Origin: Norana najaformis
Taxonomy: Eukaryota; Annelida; Clitellata; Crassiclitellata; Hormogastridae
NCBI GenBank assembly: GCA_964023275.1
Contig: OZ029915.1
Location: 39,875,238 to 39,939,237 of the forward strand
DNA: 64,000 nucleotides
Direction: 5' to 3'
The notes under the pieces were generated by a model. That model saw only the letters and a list, made by a program, of their open reading frames with translations, was not told the DNA's origin and did no database searches. Each line of letters begins with the position of its first letter. The stretch's first letter is position 1. The position numbers and the translations under genes were made by a program. This document shows, in pieces, positions 46,502-58,700 of the stretch.

Positions 46502-46630
46502 CTTGTTCTAGTTCACTTTCATTTAGTGCTCAACTGTTGTCTCAATAAAACTACTTGTTCTAGTTCACATTCATTTAGTGCTCAACTGTTGTCTCAATAA
46601 AACTTGTTCTAGTTCACATTTTTTCATTTA
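46502..46630. repeat. Tandem repeat carrying AATAAA motifs
   Basis: About 2.4 copies of a unit of about 50 bp: CTTGTTCTAGTTCACATTC, ATTTAGTGCTCAACTGTTG, TCTCAATAAAAC. Each full unit contains an AATAAA, so the array repeats a potential polyadenylation signal. Confidence 0.9.
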
Positions 46631-46735
46631 GCACTTACCATATGCACTTGCATATAAGTTGAGAAATTTTCGACAATTTTGAAAGTCCAGATTGGAGGGG
46701 TCACCTTATATGAGGGTCGAGCCATGATCGCAAGA
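46628..46735. mobile_element. Possible DNA transposon terminus
   Basis: TTACCATATGCACTTGCATA, TAAGTTGAGAAATTTTCG, then TTATATGAGGGTCGAGCC. The pattern resembles the ends of Tigger/pogo-like elements (a tataagtCGAcc-type TIR and its near complement). No transposase is visible. Confidence 0.35.
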
Positions 46736-48586
46736 TACATCCGAGGATACATCCATGAGATGACCGATACACCCAGGGGATAGTTATTTCAGCATTAAAC
46801 TTCAGACTTTCAACAGCCAAACAACACAACTATGAATGTGTATGTAGAGAGGTGTTTTTATATTTAGCAGTACACCGGCACTTGGTCTGCACCACCATTA
46901 ATAACTATGCCTGGTACTAACTAGCATGCTGGTATCTATAGTTTTTTAAGAAAAGAAGAGAGTTCAGAGTCTTCAGCACTAATAATTATTAAGATCTGTA
47001 ATCTTAGTTCACAGCCAGACCTGCCAAAGAATGCAATGAACAAGAAACTACTTATTTACTCAATCAAGTAGAAGACGTTTTGTGAATTAAAGTTAACAAT
47101 GGACACTGTTCTGTAATTTGGTGAAGTGTCGTACAACAATGAAGAAACAATCTCACAGTGCTGTTATCTGTGATTCTCTGTCAGAATTCTGCACTCGACT
47201 GAACACTCTGATGTCACAAAATTTGCAGTTCTGTGCTGTGCAAAGTTACCGTTAACTGCCGGCCAATTATCATGTTAGAAAACTGAACTGCTATCAAATG
47301 CACTAGAAGACAGATTCAGGAAAACATGCAAAGCATGCAACTGAAGCATTAGCCCTACATGTAGTCTTGATGCAGTTCCTAATAATAATAATTAGATATG
47401 AAAACTTGCAAGTTCTTGGCATAGTGCATGCTACTTTCTGCACAAATTATCCAATGAAAATTATACAATAACTTTAGAACAAAAAGAAAAGTGATTGGCT
47501 TTGACAAACACTGATGAAACACCAGGAAAACATGACGAGATGCGTAGTTTGGTTGTTAGAAAAACAAGTTTTGTTTCCCAGAACCTCTACATTTCAGTTA
47601 TGAACTGGCAGCTAGATCAAATAAAGTTGGCTCTGACTATTTGTGTAGAAAATGTCTCTCACAATCCAATTCCACCATTTGCCCATTCCAGTTGCTAAAA
47701 AGCAGAACAACTTTTCAGAATATAAATGTTAAAACAAAACAAAATATCAACTTTATGCAAGCTGGGATGCATCTCAGATTGATCCATATACTATTCGCAA
47801 GAAATTAGTGGATATGTTTCAAGAATTTATACTGTATTTTTATTGCGTGCATAATGATGAAGGTTGTTGCCAGGTAGGAAGTTCTCAAGCTGAAACACTG
47901 AATGCGAAAAGTGACAGAATGAAAGTGATACTGGGTATTTGACACTGATAACACACACTAAAGTTGAGCAATGTTCAGCCTGGTTATTATTATTATGGGT
48001 GACCATACATGGTATACAAGGCCATCTCAGCCAAATTCCACCCTGCATCCTTGCTGGGTCAGTACAGGTACTAGTGCAAATCAGGTTCAAAAAGGCTTCT
48101 TGGTGTCTTATCCAGTTTGCGGTATCGGTACCACAGGATAATGAAGAGAGATTAAAAGGGGTCACAATTACCAAATGGAGATATAACCACTGTATTTGGG
48201 ATTCTAATCTCAATGCATCACGCGAAAGTAACAATGTGTTGCCAAGCCATGTAACCTAAGTCGTATTTGTTTCAGCTAACTGTAATGTGAAAACCACAAA
48301 ACTGCACTTTTGGGCATAACTTTTATGATGAAACATTACAAATGCAGTTACTTTATATTTTTGGAAGCAAACACTATGGTCTTCAGTTTCACAGGTGATG
48401 TGATACCACTTCTGAAGAACTGGACACAGCTGGATTTGTTACTGGAGGAAAATGTTAAATTTTGAATACTTATTCTCTATAAGGCACCATGTAATTATGT
48501 CCAATCATTCAGCAGTTACAAAATGTCACAGCAACGTTTTAAAACAGTATCCAGTTATGTCTAAATATGTATTTGTATACTCTGAT
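46736..48586. other. Intergenic, between mRPL55 and EMC4
   Basis: No gene recognised on either strand. A short last exon of EMC4 (minus) could be here, see EMC4. Confidence 0.5.
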
Positions 48587-51500
48587 TTAGCCACATGTCC
48601 TTACCTTCTGTGGTTCAACAAAAGCCAGCCAGTCAGATGCATGTGTAGGTAATAGCCCCATCACCTGACATTTATAGACAGCCAGACCAACACCCACCAA
48701 GTTGCCAAAGGCATAAACTATTCGCTGAATGGTCTTATTAGCGCCTTCAATCATCTTGAATGCTACAGAAACAAAACAAAACCACTACAAAAATAACTCA
48801 CTGCATTAGCCTACATGCTGCCAATCTGTTAAGAAGCAGATGTCATGATGCTCGCAACAGCCCTGAGAAAACTGGCATGTCTTCCAATGGAGGTGCATAA
48901 GGAAGACCATACAATACAACGGAAATTTATAATGTCCTCCTTAATAAGTTCAGAAGCACACACTGAAGCCGGGATACAGAAAACACTAAGCATAAGAAGA
49001 CAGGAGGAAAGTGCATTCCCTACTTGACACTCATCACCAATACAGAAATTTACCAGCTCATGACACTGGTCCCTGTGTCTGAATGATACAAAGTACAAGG
49101 ATCCACATATCTGGATATGTTGCACGCTGTGAGGCCAGAAACATTCCTGGTAACTCCAAAGCATACCAGTCTGTTCCATGGAAGAGGAAGAGACCGGGCG
49201 GATGCCTCAAGCACATTAGAAACCTCACTTCACTTCTAAATACAGCCTGGAAACAAGTGCAGTGTAGAGAACCAGTGGTGGATTCATTTCACCTGCATTT
49301 ACATGTATTGCCATTTGCTATGCAAATTAGTTCACTAGTGTGGTGACATGCTATGTATCACATGACTTTCGCATGTTAGTTTGGCATCGTTGGGAGGCAT
49401 GACGTTGCTGCATGTTAACCAAATTAGGGCATTAATGGAATGTGCTTTAACAGACTTTATTGTACCACTTAAATACTGAGCAGTAGCCTCACTGACCTTC
49501 AAAAAATACAGTGAAAATAGCAGTGAAACAACTTATAGTATTTACTTGATAGAAGAAACACGACAGAAATAAGAAGAATAATAATGAAAATATAGATAAG
49601 ACAACAAAAATGAAACGGAATAAATCCTACTCTGTTGAATAGCAAGAAGAGCCTGGATCGGTCGTATGAACATCATTCCAACCATCATAATTGGAAATAT
49701 GGAGATGGAATTGCCAGCCATCCACATTATGAAAAGGTTCATCGGAATCTGCTTCAGTGGACCAAGAGCAATGTCCCACGATTTCTGAAAAATTAAACCA
49801 TTTGTTAAAGTGCAGTAAAATTCTGTAAGTTTTCAAACCTGTTCAAAGCTTTGGTGATCACAGAGTTTGAGGAAAAAATTAGCTGCTCGTAGGCTGACAA
49901 AGTTTTGCAGTGTACATAAGATAATTCTGATTAACTGACAAGATATACTGTCATAAGTTGAAATTTACTCTAGTAACAGATCAGAACAGTAAAGTGGAAT
50001 GGTCAATACCAAAACTAAATGCTTACATTACAGATAAGTAAAACCTACCTTTTCAATTAGGTCTGGATTGTTGTCTCGAGCTCCAGAGTCAGAAAACGTG
50101 GTGACACAGTAACCTGGTGGTTCTGGCAAAGGCTCATTCTGTGAAAGTTGCCTTGATCCCTCTGATCTGTGCCTACCATTTAAGATACACAAACTTACTT
50201 CACAGCCATCATGACAAGTTTCAATAAAATCAATCAGCTTATAATTATGAAAATTATGTTAAACCCTTACTGTTTTGTAACTGTGACAGATTTCAAACGA
50301 ACACTTGTGCTATTGGTTTCTGTCAATAAATAAAATGACGCCACATATAATGCAAATCGTTTAGCAGGAAATGCAAGGGAATAATGTGGACAATTCATGT
50401 TAACCGAATTTTGTGTTAAACGTCTGATCAACTAAACCGGACAAAACCTAACTGCAGTTGTATTTAAGGAGGCACTCATACATGTATTAAATGTAACTGC
50501 ACATGGTTTTCTACAGCGACCGTGCAGCCTTGACCCTGCTCATGTTTTAATGAATTTATTGGATGAGATCCTTCACCACTATTGCCCATTTGAATGGGTG
50601 TTACACCATTTAAGGTCTCATGTACAGACCATGAAAGCCTGAGATTCAAATCGCTGAAATGTAGCCATGATTGGTATGCAAACCAGCATCCTCAAGCAAA
50701 GAGGTGCCTTGACGTAAGCTTTAACTGATATAGCTAACCAGGCCAGTAGCCACGGCAATTTTATGTAGTCTGGCAATACAAGCTATGTCTGATACAGGTT
50801 GCAAAGGTGAAAGCCAAGGCATTAACCACTTGGCTGTAGCATTTTAAGCCTCTGTTATTAATGTGTCACTCTGCCACTATATTAGTCCAGATTCAGATGA
50901 CATCTGCACAGCAGATGGCCAATATCTATCACAGTCTACACAGGTTAATATGTATAATGCTAATTATTATATTCAGTTCTACATTAAAAGATTTTCCCAT
51001 GAATATAAAGGTCATTACTAATATTGCGAGCTGGTGATGTTATGTTGGCCAAAAATGCCACAGCTACTTTAAGCATTGAATGTCACAAATGCCACCAGCG
51101 CCCGTATAGGCCCGACGAAACAAAATACAATCGTTCACACTGAATGAGCAAAGCCAGAAGTTAGCTCTTTAAGCTACCAGATGGGCTGTCAAGTAAGTAA
51201 GTATGTAATACAATAAGTCATTAGGTCTTCCACAGCACGGAAAATGTTTGTAATTCCAGTAGCTGATTGGACTGTTGCAACCCTGGAAGGCATCATCTTA
51301 TGGTAATCCTTGAGAAACGGCTGCATGTGATCGCCCTACTTATAAACAATATGGCCACTCCAGACTGTGAGAGAAATTACAGCACTGCAAGCTACCGGAA
51401 GGGCTCCCAATATATAACTGAGTAATCTATAAGTAACAGACTAACAAAGTTATTAAAATACTTTTATTGGTGTCAGCTTGCTGAGTTCCAATTTCCCTCA

Positions 51501-51927
51501 CTGTCTAGGGTGGCCATAATTTTTATAAGGCGAGCAACCACAAAGCGGCCGTTTCTTGAGGATTACCTCATTTTTTATCATCACCGTATCGTCATCTCTT
51601 ACTTAAATTCAATAATGATACATGTTACGATTTTATCTCATGCCTCAATGTATACATTTATGTTCATTAGCTGCTGTCGCATTGGGGACGCTGAAGTTAA
51701 ACATTACTGTTCCCTCAAAACACGTGGTGCAATTAATTCCAATGTACAAAATCCAATTGACAACGGGGTTTTAGTTGCACCTTTAAATGTGCGCAACCAC
51801 TGAATTTTAAACCACAAAACGGTTTAAAATTCCATACGATAAGATATACTGCTAAATGTTTGAACCGTTACCTGGACGTAAAATCCAAGGCCCATTTGTG
51901 GCGTTTTTGAGTAGTTCTAACACTCAT
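48587..51927 (-). CDS. EMC4: ER membrane protein complex subunit 4 (EMC4)
   Basis: Minus-strand exons 51927-51872, 50172-50049, 49784-49631 and 48762-48587 join with matching phases (2,0,1; GT-AG) to 169 residues (human EMC4 has 183). EMC inserts tail-anchored and multipass proteins into the ER membrane. Exon 1 reads [18 protein letters not shown], matching the RRFKWAIEL start of human EMC4. Exon 3 has [37 protein letters not shown] and [11 protein letters not shown] (first hydrophobic segment). Exon 4 has [47 protein letters not shown]. The stop used here follows EPQKVRTCG. However AAG|GTAAGG at 48605/48604 is a perfect donor, so the true C-terminus may come from another exon. Human EMC4 ends EPPERMEFSGGGLLL, and the equivalent was not found. 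Confidence 0.93.
50515..50765 (-). mobile_element. tRNA-derived SINE, copy 1
   Basis: Minus strand: head GTTAGCTATATCAGTTAAAG, GAGGATGCTGGTTTGCATAC (decayed B box), body CTGCTCATGTTTTAATGAAT reversed, with the TGAGATCCTTCACCAC and CACACCATTTAA-type blocks. Same family as 52735-53005 and 61500-61740. It lies in EMC4 intron 1. Confidence 0.7.
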
Positions 51928-52129
51928 TGTTAACGTTCGTTAAAGTAGCCTTAAATTCACGATGTACTATGGTCGCAGTTGCTTGGCTATATCTATGGCT
52001 GCAATCATGCAAGGCTTTTATCGCTATCGTTACTATTAATAGAATTTTCCGAAGGAAGGATTCTATGCTCTATTTCAACTAGGAACGGTGTACGCTCGGC
52101 GCCCATCCTTAACAGCGTGTGGAACAGTG

Positions 52130-52660
52130 TACGTATGTCTGTATCACTAAATTTGTAAAGCGCCTTTTAAATAACTCACAAAGGCGCTGCAGCACGGCTA
52201 CCTAACGGTCTCTAAATAGGAACGTCTTGAGACGGGCAGAAAATGTTTCTTGAACTGTTGAACAGGTAAGGGATCGGATATCTGGTGGAAGAGAGTTCCA
52301 GAGAGACGGCCTCACAGTGGAGAAGGCACAGCCCACCCGAGCAGACGTACGAGAACGCGGTACAATGAGTTGACCATGTGTCGCCCATCGTAGTCTCTGT
52401 CGACCGGGTTGATCAGCAACCGGCTTGATGAGCTCATTGATATAACCCAGGGCTGAGCCAACGATCGAGAACCTGACCATGAGGAATAATCTGAACTGTA
52501 CCCTCTTATCAACTGGAAGCCAACATAGGGTGTCTCGTATGTAGGCAGAAATATGCGATAATCACAGCTGAGGACAGACTGGAGCTGACGGATGCGGAAT
52601 TTAGACAGGCCGACCAGGATGGAGTTGCAGTAGTCCTGTCAAATAATTAATTCAGTGTCC
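52130..52660 (-). mobile_element. LINE ORF2 C-terminus and 3' UTR
   Basis: Minus strand: YIRDTLCWLPVDKRVQFRL, then ATHGQLIVPRSRTSARVGCA, RPSLWNSLPPDIRSL, SARLKTFLFRDR and stop at about 52202. A frame change divides the upstream part. The 3' UTR ends GCGCCTTTGTGAGTTATTTA, AAAGGCGCTTTACAAATTT. That hairpin end recurs at 36296, 37828 and 45385. Confidence 0.85.
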
Positions 52661-52734
52661 GTCAAATAAAGCGGAGGTTATTACTTTTGTTGTCAAAACA
52701 AACAGGGCCGTGGATGTCTTTAAATATAAATTCA

Positions 52735-53005
52735 AACATTTTTCTATAATGACTGGGCCTCGGCCCTGCTCATTTTCCAATGAATTCATCCGGTGAGATC
52801 CTTCACCACCGCTGCCCGTTTTAATGGGCCTCACACCATTTAACTAAGGTCCCCGTGTAAGGACCAACGAGGTAATAGGTATGGACCGTGCTAGCCCGAG
52901 ATTCAAATCTGTTAAGTAAATACAGCCATAATCGGTGTGCGAATTGGCATCTTCACGCATAAAGGCGCCTTGACACTCGCTTTAACGATTGTAGGTAACC
53001 AGACC
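52735..53005 (-). mobile_element. tRNA-derived SINE, copy 2
   Basis: Minus strand head: GGTTACCTACAATCGTTAAA, GCGCCTTTATGCGTGAAGAT, GCCAATTCGCACACCG (A and B box remnants). Body blocks shared with the copies at 50515 and 61500: GGGCTAGCACGGTCC, GGGCAGCGGTGGTGAAGGAT and GAGCAGGGCCGAGGCC. Confidence 0.8.
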
Positions 53006-53290
53006 AGCACACGTAATGGTAAACTCGAAACTACTTATGCGCTACTTAAAAGCTAAGCTTATTCACGAGCACTGCGTCAAATCCGTGGGGTTGTCCAAAG
53101 ATGCCATGTCAAGAACCAAGTCCGGTTGCCAGGAGACCAGAGAGAGGAGGGAAAGGAGGCTAGGGTGGGTTGTGTTTAAGTTGAAAGGAATATTCAGGGT
53201 GTGATTTCTTGAAAAAGTGAGACCAGTTTTGAATGGAATACCTGAGGAGTAATAGTAAGAGTGAACGACAGAAGGGATAAAGAAATACAC
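53006..53290 (-). mobile_element. LINE tail, sister of 13226-13325, with worn upstream part
   Basis: AATGGTAAACTCGAAAC, GCGCTACTTAAAAGCTAAG, GTCAAATCCGTGGGGTTGTC match the block at 13226-13325. The rest, to about 53290, is probably older sequence of the same element. Confidence 0.6.
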
Positions 53291-53324
53291 TGCAACTCGC
53301 TTCTTGCTGGCATTTCAAAGGGTA

Positions 53325-53890
53325 ATTTGATGAAGCTTCAGAGTCGAAAATACATTGGCAAGAACCATCACTAAAACTCCAAAATATGAACAGACATCAC
53401 CAATCATAAAATTGTTGCATTGGTTGCTCATAGAAAAGCACATAATGTTCAAGACTGGACTTGCTGTGTATAAGACTACATTTCAGCCAACTTCACTGTC
53501 TTCACTCTGCACTGACTCCCAAGACTTGTCTGCACTTGACCAGGTCTTCTGCTGTCTAAATCCTACTATTCCATGGACAAGGACAGCTCTCGGAAGGTGT
53601 GCCTTTTCTGTCGCTGGCCCTAGACTCTGAAACTCTCTTCCGGCAAAAGTTCGCTTGGCAAAGTCTGTTTTGGGATTCAGACCTTGACTAAAAACTCACC
53701 TCTTCCTGGACTCAATTCCTCCGTAGGCCGTCTTTGTGTCTTCTGGATTCCCCCTTGACTTTTCAACCAGACTCACCATGGAATTTGGCTTGGACAATGA
53801 TTTTGCTTAGCAGTGACCACTGACTGATGCCTTGACCATTATTACAGTAGTGCTCTTAGATTAGATTGTATACCAACACTCAATTATACC
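53325..53890 (+). mobile_element. LINE ORF2 C-terminus and 3' UTR, another family
   Basis: Plus strand: ARTITKTPKYEQTSPIIKLL, HWLLIEKHIMFKTGLAVYK, GRCAFSVAGPRL, then a stop, NSLPAKVRLAKSVLGFRP, a second stop, LKTHLFLDSIPP. The two stops show decay. The 3' UTR probably runs to about 53890. Confidence 0.8.
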
Positions 53891-54115
53891 AACACTCACC
53901 TGCCACAAATCCTATCCGGATTCCTCCACTAACTCTGGCACTCCTCTTTCACCATCCACCATAGTAATCTGACAGTCTACCTGTCTGACCCTTGTATCTC
54001 AACCTGGAACCGAACCTGATCTAAACTGCCCATCATTTTGTTTTAACTAAGTGCCTATGAATAAGCTGGTTCCCACAACTTAGCTTATTTTGGGCACTGA
54101 TTATGATTATAATGT
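53890..54115 (+). mobile_element. LINE 3' end, GATTAC-tailed family
   Basis: CACAAATCCTATCCGGATTCC, CACCATCCACCATAGTAATC, CCTGGAACCGAACCTGATC, GCCTATGAATAAGCTGGTTC, ending GATTATGATTATAATG. Confidence 0.8.
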
Positions 54116-54224
54116 CTTAATGTCATGCAGCAGCAGTCATAATTTTTACTGAGCTATCCATGTTTAGACAACATTACAATACCCAGCAGGCCAACCTGTA
54201 TGACATTGTAGACGATTGATTCAC

Positions 54225-54365
54225 TGCACACCTTGTGGTAAAATGAAATGTTTCTCACCTCAGATGATCACTGTGTAAGGACCTTGAGCAAATATTTCAT
54301 TCCTTTGCTTAGCATCATCATTTAATGCTTGTCAGTATATAGTGACACTACATAATAAAATAGTA
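54225..54365 (+). mobile_element. SINE body fragment, relative of 6290-6445
   Basis: ATCACTGTGTAAGGACCTTG, GAGCAAATATTTC, TTGCTTAGCATCATCATTTA, ATGCTTGTCAGTATATAGTG match the body at 6352-6432. The tail is A-rich. Confidence 0.55.
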
Positions 54366-55788
54366 ACAACAAAAAACAACAAAAGTCTAAGTAATGACTT
54401 TTGTTGTTCTATTTTTTTCAATATTCATAGAGTTTCATAACATGATTTGGATTACAGGGATAAACAGCCAACACCCGTAAAAACAAACATCTTATGTACA
54501 GCCAAATCACAGTGGGTTAAGCAGTGGCTTACTCAGGTGTTGACATGTTTGTCTAACTCAGTAATGGATTTCCAGAAACAGCCTATGTATGCCTTTTAAA
54601 TCATAGGTAAAACTAGTATTTTCCAGTCCATGTGGATAGAGATTCTTACAGGTTTTCTTGCCTGGAATATGCTGAATGGAAGATGTCCGTCTATCCATGG
54701 CTACCATTTGAAAGCATCCAAATTGTGTAATTATACTTGCAGACAAGAGAACAGAGTGACACAAGTGGTTAATTAACATATATCAAAACCAAGCTATCTA
54801 TCAAGAGCAAAAAGCTAAAAAAAATTTAGATTTGGCTAGAATTTATTTTTCAATAATTTATAAATAACATTAATGGCACAACAAAGAGACTATCACAGAT
54901 TAAATATTTACACACAGCTAACACAAGAACTGGTTTGGCATCTCTTCCTAGTTTACTTTGGTTGGTCAATTTTAATTCAGCCTGTCTTCTAGAATGTGGC
55001 TCATTCTTCATAATCAAATCGCAATCTCGAGATTTGCACAGGAGCATAGCACTGCCCTATTCTCTGATGGGATGAAGTGGCAAAACAGCCCTGTGACATG
55101 GAGAACTGCCGCAACAACCAAGTAGCTTCATTTGTGGCAGGGTGAAATGCTACAGCAGCCCAGAGGTTTATTCTTACAACACTGGTGCATTAGCCTCCAT
55201 ATCAAATTAAAAACACAGTACACCAAATCCATTACTAAAAAACCCGATCAGCTAGGCTAAACTGTTGCTTAGTATTAAACAAATGTGTAGTTTTGATTCA
55301 CTTGACTTGAACTGCAAATCTGTAAAACAAAAATATATTATCAGGCTGCAGTTTGTTCTTCAACTGCAACGCTTCTTCCAAAAAACTGTCATGGGACCTG
55401 CATTTAAGTTTTGTGTGCTGAAGAACTTTCGCTATCAATTTACTGGGAAAGTAAAATTAATACTGTAATCACTTTTCGTAGCATAAAGTTCCATAAAATA
55501 CTGCAATCTGCATCATGTGGTCACCTGCTGGTTTCACTCTCCCTTACAGCATTTCAGACACAGTGTTGTAGTGCATCAGACAATACTTTGGAACAATCTT
55601 CCACTCGTAATCTGAACTCTGCTGCTAGAAATAGCTCACATTTTCAGCTTATATTACAATGCACATTTACACCTGTCAGATAGCAACATTTCAGCACCTC
55701 TGGTACATCTCAAAAGATGCTGTAAAAATGTCCAGATACAAAAACACTAACATACCCCATGAGTGAAACATCTTTTAGTACATGAGCA
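54366..55788. other. Gene-free flank, 3' of the zinc-finger gene
   Basis: Nothing recognised. Part is expected to be 3' UTR of the minus-strand zinc-finger gene. Confidence 0.5.
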
Positions 55789-58700
55789 TTAAAGCCAGTT
55801 ATACATTGGCATAGTTGGCCACTGATAGTCATTGACAGGGAACTGCTGTTGCTGCTGTGACAGAAGAGAAAGGGAAACATGCATCGCTGGCATGGTACCA
55901 GGAACATGAGATGAAACCGGATGGAGCGCTGAAGCACCACCGTGACTGAAATGCTCATCACGTCTCATGGCTGTGTGGTCATCAGACATGAAATTGTAGT
56001 CCATAAAAACCGAGCGTTGGTCTATGTTACCGGATGTTTCGCGAGGGATACCCTGGCGCTCAGCAGAGTAGCGGGACGTCATGTACGGGTCATGGCATGG
56101 CATTGAGAATGGGTGGCTTGCATTTGCTGCCCGGTCTGAGGCGGGAAGACGAGAAAAGCGAACTGCATCCAGCATGGTTTGTTTGGCATCATATGAGTTT
56201 GTAAGCAGCGGAACATTGCCAAACCATCGGCCAAATCTTGTAGTCTCATTGGTATATGGATTTGCAGCTGGTGGTTTGGTGTGTTGAGTTGGCATGGCTA
56301 CAGGACGGAAAGGCACGCTGGTATGGTCGCTGAAGGAAAGCTGGGTGGAGACAGGCCCTGCTGTCAAATCAGATGCCTTTGCTGCCATCTTATTGTTGGC
56401 ATGGGTGAAGGTGTTAGCTCGAGCAAACGAAAAAGACAGAGGAGCTGAAGGAAACTCCTCAGCATGGAAAGGATATCCATTGGGACCTGTGCGATATGTA
56501 TTTGAACCAGGATGATAGAAACCAAGGGAAGGATGAAGACCAGATGACGGTTGGCTTATCCTAGATGAAGGATAGCCTGGATATGTGAGAGTGGATGCGT
56601 TAGACAATGAAACCGGAGGCATTGGAGTGAACTGGTCAGAGGTACATCGAAGGACTCTGTTGGATTCTGAAGCCGTATCTACTTCGATATCCTGAAGAGC
56701 GTCATACTGAGGCTCTTCGTGATTGGCAATTGTACAGCATTCATTGCCAGATGAATTGCCATAGTCTGCTACATTGTATCCTGATGGTTGTGCATAGCTA
56801 TATCCAGTGAAACGCCGATCATGTGACTCGGATGGCAGAGATGTAAAACAGGACTGGCTGTACAGCTTTTCACCCTTTGTTTCATTACTGTTAAGCAGTT
56901 GAGGTGCATGGCTCCCTGGAAAATCAGTATTAGGAGGCGATGAAGGTGCATAAAATGCATCATTGACAACAGGTGTCAGTGTCACTGCATCTGTCAGATG
57001 ACAGTTCTTTCTTGCATCTACTGAATCAGATGAATTGTCTGGATGATGATCACCAGATGATGATTGCTCCTCACTCCATTTCAAAACTGGCAAAGCTGTG
57101 CCACCACCTTCCGCGTTTTTAGGAAGCTTTTTAGCCAACTTATTCCGCAAATGTTTCGACTTGCATTTGTGTTGCTTAGCACAACTTTGACCAATATCTT
57201 CGGTGCTATTGTGATGACGAGTCATATGTGTCTCGTAGCTCTTTACTCCCGCAAATCCCTTGCAGCAAATGTCACATCGAAAGCCCCAGTTGGCTACAAT
57301 GCTGTGATCACGTTCACTGTGTCGTTTGAGTCGTTCAGGCCGAGGAAAGGCCCGATTACAGATGTTACAGTGGTATGCATATATTTCCTTCCTGCTTTCC
57401 AGTTTGTGTACTAAAGAAAGATGTTGGCGCAACTCACTTGGACGTGGAAAAGAAATAGAACAATCAAAGCATCGGTAACGCAGTTCCTTTTCATGCATCC
57501 TTTCATGATAGCGCAGTCCTTCACGATAGCGATATTTTCGGCCACAAACAGAACAAGAGTACGGCTTTATGCTGCTGTGACACTTGAAATGGTCTTGCAG
57601 TTTATCCTTCCGCTTGAAAGCCTTGCCGCAACTTGGTTCCTTGCACACAAATGGCTTTGTTGTTGTATGAGCCGAGATATGGTGTCGCTGAAGGTGTTCC
57701 TTCTTGTTGAACGCCTTGCTGCAAATTTCACAAACATGCTGGCGACTAGGCAGTGGGGGAATACTGCGATGATTACAAAGTCCTGCTTGTTTGTTGCATG
57801 TAGAACCACACTGACCACATGTCCTGTCAGCCAGTTTCTGCACATCTTCAGACCTGAAGTCATTTTTTTCAAGCTTCTCAAGAGGTTTAGTGTTTGATGA
57901 ACTTTGCTCTTCACAAGTCTGTATACTCTGTGATTGCTTTTTTATACTTGAGTTTCTTGATCGTGTATTTAAAATAGAGTTTGACACAGGATGCGTCTGC
58001 CTATGAGCTGATAATCGATGTGAAAACAAAGCCTGCTTTTCGTCAAAATGCTCATTGCAAACTTTGCATATGAATGCAAATTGTAAGTGAACTTTAGAAT
58101 GTGCCTGGTATTCGTCAGCAGTTTCAAAAACTAACTTACATGATGAAATAACACAGCGAAAGAGGCAAATCAATTTGTGGTCATTGGTCCTATGCTGATG
58201 GAGTCTCTGAAGATTTGTAAACTCCTTCTGACAGTATGGGCATATGTTGCGTTCAGTCAAATTCAAATTCCTATTTCTTGAAGTCAGTACTGCCTCTATA
58301 CATGAGCCCTGTATGGACGAGGATTCGTCATTACATAAACAGCTGTTATTTCCAGTTTGCTCTGCATCGGTAACCAACGTTTCATTACTTAAATGCAGTG
58401 ACTCTTTAACACCGCCAGACGAGGTTTCAGCAAGGACCTGAATAGGAGGAATGGTTAATGCAGGGTCAAATAAATTAGCTGGAACAGGACCATCAGTTGG
58501 ATGTGGCAACCACACACGGTGGCATTCGATGTGTTCTCGAGCCGAGTCCTTATTTACAAATCTAAGACAGCAGATAAAGCAGACAAATGATCCAACAGAT
58601 GGTCTGCTTGTCTCAGTACATTCTCTTGCATTATCATCTGGTAAATTATGGCTTCTACTTTCTTCTGCAAGAACTGCAGTATCTGTCAAGAGTTGTGAGA

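Noticed and set aside
47827-48234. 135-residue minus-strand frame next to EMC4
   Set aside because: Considered as a downstream EMC4 exon but contains nothing like the expected short Gly-rich tail.
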